17,881 bases of DNA from assembly GCA_020435885.1 (NCBI GenBank), contig JAGQYU010000126.1:1-17881 (forward strand), in the 5' to 3' direction. The notes under the pieces are model-generated. The model worked only from the letters and a program-made list of their open reading frames with translations, had not been told where the DNA came from and did not search any database. Numbering within the stretch: position 1 is the stretch's first letter; the number at the start of each line of letters is the position of its first letter. The position numbers were made by a program, and so were the translations under genes. This document shows positions 15,401-17,881 of this stretch, one piece after another. The stretch comes from Flavobacteriaceae bacterium. Lineage in GTDB: Bacteria > Bacteroidota > Bacteroidia > Flavobacteriales > Flavobacteriaceae.

Positions 15401-15531
15401 CTGGAAAACAGACTGCGGATCATATTCAACAGTTAGAAAAATATGCAGATGTAGTATCACAATTGAATTACAACGTAATAAAAAAAATACTGGTTTATAT
15501 TGGTGAATCTTTAACCATTGAGGAAGTATAA
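12409..15531 (+). CDS. UvrD/RecB-type helicase with C-terminal nuclease domain (AddA-like)
   Basis: A 1040-residue superfamily 1 helicase-nuclease for processing double-strand breaks. Motifs: Walker A ASAGSGKTF at 12-20, motif Ia FTNKAAAEMKERV at 47-59, motif II DEMQDTS at 392-398, motif III GDTKQSIYRWRG at 424-435, motif V TIHKSKGLEFP from 722, motif VI LLYVAFTRA at 800-808. A RecB-family nuclease domain follows: GNLIHE (His908), Asp981 in IPDRL, and IIDYKTGK (Asp995, Lys997), so the nuclease site looks intact. The start is GTG at 12409; an in-frame stop lies seven codons upstream and no ATG intervenes. It is shorter than B. subtilis AddA and E. coli RecB. An AddB or RecC partner is not in this window. 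A TAATTTG element at 12388-12394 is a weak promoter candidate. Confidence 0.92.
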   Translation: MQQSSTFHVYNASAGSGKTFTLVKEYLKIVLKTADPNYFRHILAVTFTNKAAAEMKERVIANLRTFSKSEILQQKTDMFLLIENELNITEIIIHQRAAKVLKSILNNYAAFNITTIDSFTHRLIRSFALDLGLSINFEVEMDAKSLLNEAVDALLSKMGEDETLTKILIEFSLDKTNEDKSWDISRELREIAQLLLNESDRLHVEHLNEKPLTEYLDLKQKLIKNQKVFERELDKIGKKGLEIIENAKVDHKDFYYTQFPKHFQNLINNLESVSYDPDKGLAKSIIANTFYTKNKSENVKASIDAIIDRLIGLYSNSEIIFKQYTLNKLFLTSLVPLAVLSSINKSLDELKEENNIRLNAEFNQLISKNLQQQPAAYIYERIGERFKHYFIDEMQDTSQLQWQNLIPLINNALSQEGTSLLLVGDTKQSIYRWRGSEPEQFSKLSYDGNTPEHNPFYIPKGIVPLDTNYRSYTEVIDFNNKFFQHVAGFFNKQEYADIYTNENQQRFTKKEGGYVQLSFLDDLNGEEKEEAYAEKVLELVNMIEDQFNLNEICILTRTRKQGVAIADFLSNNGITIISSETLLLQNSEKVIFIINLLKYLQNKQHKEAKFNVLYYLYDHFNLTDDKHDFLKKYLDKKDFYITDFKEDTFYSLSLYESVEYIIRTFNLNISADAYLQFFLDEVLQFSQQKATDIAAFLEYWDEKKDTLSIVVPEEKNAVRIMTIHKSKGLEFPVVIYPFDLDIYKEQSPKVWYPLSDAKGNYNGFETLLVSCNKALEQSGEVGNYLYNHHKNELELDNFNLLYVAFTRAVEQLYIIGENKKTEGNLRSSSQFLKHFLQSVGKWDDTLQEVSFGNSKRISKKTDSLKNAVELTGFTSTSWQSHNITIVPSSSVLWGTEAGASITYGNLIHELLSFIKTEDDIEETIEKYVLEGYINASEKESIEHILQSITEHPELKIYYKHNLTVYNEREILTRQGEIIIPDRLVINENNEAVIIDYKTGKQTADHIQQLEKYADVVSQLNYNVIKKILVYIGESLTIEEV

Positions 15532-15541
15532 ATTATTAGAT

Positions 15542-15549
15542 TATATTTG
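15542..15549 (+). promoter_or_regulatory. Putative promoter of the cvpA-panB unit
   Basis: TATATTTG is an exact TAnnTTTG match 13 nt before the ATG at 15563. TTG at 15518-15520 lies 21 nt upstream of it, the expected -33 spacing, making this the best-formed promoter in the window. Confidence 0.65.
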
Positions 15550-15562
15550 CTAAAATTAAACA

Positions 15563-16069
15563 ATGAATACACTAGATATCATACTGGCAGCTATATTGAT
15601 TTTCGGCTTGGTTAGAGGATTTTTGAGAGGATTTTTTGTTGAGATAGCTTCGTTGGTGGCATTGGCGCTGGGTTTGTATGGAGCCATCCATTTTTCGTAC
15701 ATTATTGCTGATTTTCTTAAAGACAGAGTTGAATGGACAGAAAAATACATTCAAATTATAGCCTTTACAGCTACTTTTATTATTATTGTGATTGTTATTT
15801 CTTTGGCAGGAAAGTTTCTGACAAAAATAGCAGATTCGGCAGAGTTAGGATTAATGAACAAAACATTCGGAGCATTGTTTGGTATTGCCAAAACAGCGTT
15901 GATTTTGAGCGTAGTGCTTATTATTTTCAGCAAACTGAACAAGGCAATACCTTTTGTTGGTGAAGAAGAATTGCAGAATTCTGCCTTATATGAACCAGTC
16001 AAAAAATTAGCACCAACTATTTTCCCTTCAATTCTAGAAAAAGAATGGGAAGCAGTAGAAAAAGGATAA
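15563..16069 (+). CDS. CvpA-family membrane protein
   Basis: A 168-residue inner-membrane protein of the CvpA/colicin V production family. Four hydrophobic segments are visible, roughly at residues 4-24, 27-50, 60-80 and 98-122, with the family pattern LDIILAAILIFGLVRGFLRGF at the N-terminus: the Arg-Gly pair of the first helix hairpin is conserved. The C-terminal tail is polar (EKEWEAVEKG). Despite the name, the role in most bacteria is undefined; links to envelope homeostasis are known in enterobacteria only. PanB begins 13 nt after its stop, so the two probably share a transcript, though no functional link is evident. Confidence 0.87.
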   Translation: MNTLDIILAAILIFGLVRGFLRGFFVEIASLVALALGLYGAIHFSYIIADFLKDRVEWTEKYIQIIAFTATFIIIVIVISLAGKFLTKIADSAELGLMNKTFGALFGIAKTALILSVVLIIFSKLNKAIPFVGEEELQNSALYEPVKKLAPTIFPSILEKEWEAVEKG

Positions 16070-16082
16070 AAAATAAACGATA

Positions 16083-16901
16083 ATGTCAACAGCTAAGAAA
16101 GAATATAAAAGAATCACTACTAAATCTCTTGTTGAGATGAAACGTAATGGTGAAAAAATAGCCATGCTCACTGCTTATGATTATACTATGGCTAAAATTG
16201 TAGATCATGCAGGGGTGGATATTATTTTGGTGGGCGATTCTGCTTCTAACGTAATGGCAGGGCATGAAACAACATTGCCTATTACTTTAGACCAGATGAT
16301 ATATCATGCTTCATCTGTGGTTAGAGCAATTGAACGTAGTTTGGTAGTAGTTGACCTTCCGTTTGGAACATATCAGGGTAACTCCAGAAACGCATTGGAT
16401 TCTGCCATCAGAATAATGAAAGAATCCGGGGCGCATTCCGTAAAGTTAGAGGGAGGTAAAGAAATAGCTGAATCTATTTCCAGAATATTAACAGCTGGTA
16501 TCCCCGTAATGGGGCATTTGGGTCTTACGCCGCAATCAATCTATAAATTTGGGACTTATACTGTTAGGGCAAAAGAAGAGGATGAGGCTGAAAAACTGAA
16601 AGAAGACGCAAAAATGTTAGAGGAATTAGGTTGCTTTGCGTTGGTTTTAGAAAAAGTGCCTGCTAAACTTGGCGAGGAAGTAGCAAAAGAGTTAACCATT
16701 CCCGTAATTGGCATTGGAGCAGGTGGGGGTGTTGATGGTCAGGTACTGGTAACCCATGATATGTTGGGGATGACCCATGAATTCAGTCCAAGGTTTTTAA
16801 GAAGATATCTCGATCTTTATACCGAAATGAACAATGCTTTTCAACAATATATCAAAGATGTAAAAAGCAAGGATTTCCCCAGTGATGACGAACAATATTA
16901 A
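16083..16901 (+). CDS. panB: 3-methyl-2-oxobutanoate hydroxymethyltransferase (ketopantoate synthase)
   Basis: PanB transfers a hydroxymethyl group from 5,10-methylene-tetrahydrofolate to alpha-ketoisovalerate, the first committed step of pantothenate and coenzyme A synthesis. The 272-residue length fits the family. Visible blocks include MLTAYDYTMAKIVD at 28-41, LVGDSASNVMAGHETTLPI at 49-67 with metal ligand Asp52, VVVDLPFGTYQG with Asp91, VKLEGG with Glu123, GHLGLTPQ at 144-151, catalytic Glu190 in LVLEKVP, and GIGAGGGVDGQVLV near 210-223. All expected catalytic residues are present. It follows the cvpA-like gene by 13 nt. No panC or panD is in this window. Confidence 0.97.
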   Translation: MSTAKKEYKRITTKSLVEMKRNGEKIAMLTAYDYTMAKIVDHAGVDIILVGDSASNVMAGHETTLPITLDQMIYHASSVVRAIERSLVVVDLPFGTYQGNSRNALDSAIRIMKESGAHSVKLEGGKEIAESISRILTAGIPVMGHLGLTPQSIYKFGTYTVRAKEEDEAEKLKEDAKMLEELGCFALVLEKVPAKLGEEVAKELTIPVIGIGAGGGVDGQVLVTHDMLGMTHEFSPRFLRRYLDLYTEMNNAFQQYIKDVKSKDFPSDDEQY

Positions 16902-17039
16902 ACGCAAAACATAAATCAAAAAAATAATTACAATTTGATAAAAAACTACTACTCTTTTCTTATTCTTAAAATACCCTTAAAATCTTCGGTAAGCCCTTAT
17001 TTTAACCAAATTTTAACAGCAAAAAGCTGCGTTAAACAG

Positions 17040-17047
17040 TAAGTTTG
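17040..17047 (+). promoter_or_regulatory. Putative -7 box for the moxR-type gene
   Basis: TAAGTTTG is an exact TAnnTTTG match 46 nt before the ATG at 17094, in the 192-bp gap after panB. A small hairpin CAGC-AAAAA-GCTG (17017-17029) lies just upstream in the -33 zone. Confidence 0.5.
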
Positions 17048-17093
17048 TTAACCGAAATTTAGAGTAGTCTTACAAAAACTTTACAAAGAGAAA

Positions 17094-17881
17094 ATGGAAA
17101 TACAAAATTCAAGTGTAGACATCAGAGCAATTAATGAGAAAATTGAAAAAGAAAGTGCCTTTGTTGATTTATTGAATTTAGAGATGAATAAAGTAATCGT
17201 TGGTCAAAAACATATGATTGAACGATTGCTGATAGGTCTTTTAGGAAACGGACATATACTATTGGAAGGAGTGCCTGGTTTAGCAAAAACATTGTCAATA
17301 AATACATTGGCCAAAGCGGTTAAAGGTTCTTTTAGCAGAATTCAGTTTACACCAGATTTGCTTCCGGCAGATGTTATCGGAACAATGATCTATAATGTAA
17401 AAGAGAATGATTTTTCTATAAAAAAAGGTCCTGTTTTTGCAAATTTTGTACTGGCTGATGAGATTAACAGAGCACCGGCAAAAGTACAATCGGCTTTGTT
17501 GGAAGCCATGCAAGAGCATCAAGTAACTATTGGCGAGTCATCTTTCAAACTACCGGAACCATTTTTGGTAATGGCCACGCAAAACCCAATTGAACAAGAA
17601 GGAACGTATCCGCTACCCGAAGCTCAGGTAGACCGTTTTATGCTAAAAACAGTTATTGATTATCCAAAGATAAACGAGGAGCAACTCATTATGCGGAATA
17701 ATCTTAAAGGCGATTTTGACAAGGTAAACGCTGTTGTTGGTCTGAAAGAGATATTGAGTGCAAGAGAGGCTGTAAAAGAAGTTTACATGGACGAAAAGAT
17801 TGAAAAATATATTTTAGATATCATTTTTGCTACCCGTTCTCCTGAAGATTACAGATTGCCAAGTTTAAAACCATTGATTGG
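17094..17881 (+). CDS. MoxR-family AAA+ ATPase, N-terminal part (runs off right edge)
   Basis: An AAA+ ATPase of the MoxR/RavA group, thought to act as a chaperone that helps mature or insert metal-dependent or VWA-domain proteins. 262 codons are visible, most of a usual 310-330-residue protein. Walker A GVPGLAKT is at 59-66, Walker B VLADEINRAP at 119-128, sensor 1 ATQNP at 161-165, and the arginine-finger segment PEAQVDRFM around 175-183. ATG at 17094 fits the family N-terminus (NKVIVGQKHMIERLL begins at 32). In Bacteroidota such genes usually lead an operon with a DUF58 protein and VWA-domain Bat proteins; that would lie beyond the right edge and is unverified. A TAAGTTTG promoter box is 46 nt upstream. 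Confidence 0.93.
   Translation, partial: MEIQNSSVDIRAINEKIEKESAFVDLLNLEMNKVIVGQKHMIERLLIGLLGNGHILLEGVPGLAKTLSINTLAKAVKGSFSRIQFTPDLLPADVIGTMIYNVKENDFSIKKGPVFANFVLADEINRAPAKVQSALLEAMQEHQVTIGESSFKLPEPFLVMATQNPIEQEGTYPLPEAQVDRFMLKTVIDYPKINEEQLIMRNNLKGDFDKVNAVVGLKEILSAREAVKEVYMDEKIEKYILDIIFATRSPEDYRLPSLKPLI

Noticed and set aside
17017..17029. CAGC-AAAAA-GCTG hairpin as a panB terminator
   Set aside because: Only four base pairs, no following T-tract, and more than 110 nt beyond the panB stop.

Overview
The window looks like chromosome from a member of the Bacteroidota, most likely family Flavobacteriaceae. The DNA is AT-rich. Most intergenic regions carry an exact TAnnTTTG box, the -7 element read by the Bacteroidota primary sigma factor, and start codons lack Shine-Dalgarno sequences. 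Proteins such as the DUF4369-thioredoxin lipoprotein-like reductase, the KISTSK-type MetG and the TTG-started Mfd fit that group. Genus cannot be assigned from what is visible. No tRNA, rRNA, CRISPR array, phage gene or transposase was found.

Layout. Positions 1-1343 (-) hold the N-terminal two thirds of metG. Divergent from it, 1452-2821 (+) is a two-gene unit: a secreted S66 LD-carboxypeptidase and a YraN/UPF0102 nuclease-fold protein. These converge, with overlapping stop codons, on a minus-strand pair: a DUF4369/thioredoxin protein followed by a small pyrimidine-dimer glycosylase-like protein with a TTG start. A divergent short-chain dehydrogenase (4698-5492) comes next. Positions 5512-5894 form a compact unit: a GIY-YIG endonuclease bracketed by two 28-bp copies of a palindrome in inverted orientation. 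Positions 5895-6228 have no protein gene but hold a probable small RNA with its own intrinsic terminator.

Positions 6229-9579 (-) encode Mfd, and 9634-10785 (-) a class V aminotransferase. Across a 103-bp divergent region with two palindromic operator-like sites lies a DtxR/MntR-family regulator (10889-11542), tightly coupled to a ZIP-family metal transporter (11546-12370). Then follow a RecB/AddA-like helicase-nuclease (12409-15531), a CvpA-family membrane protein, panB, and the start of a MoxR AAA+ ATPase running off the right edge.

How it fits together. Most of the window is housekeeping: translation, wall recycling, redox folding, DNA repair (Mfd, dimer glycosylase, helicase-nuclease), pantothenate synthesis. 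The coherent regulatory module is the regulator plus ZIP transporter with a double operator, probably metal homeostasis. The two items least explained by known annotation are the palindrome-bracketed GIY-YIG unit and the adjacent small RNA; they sit next to each other between SDR and mfd.
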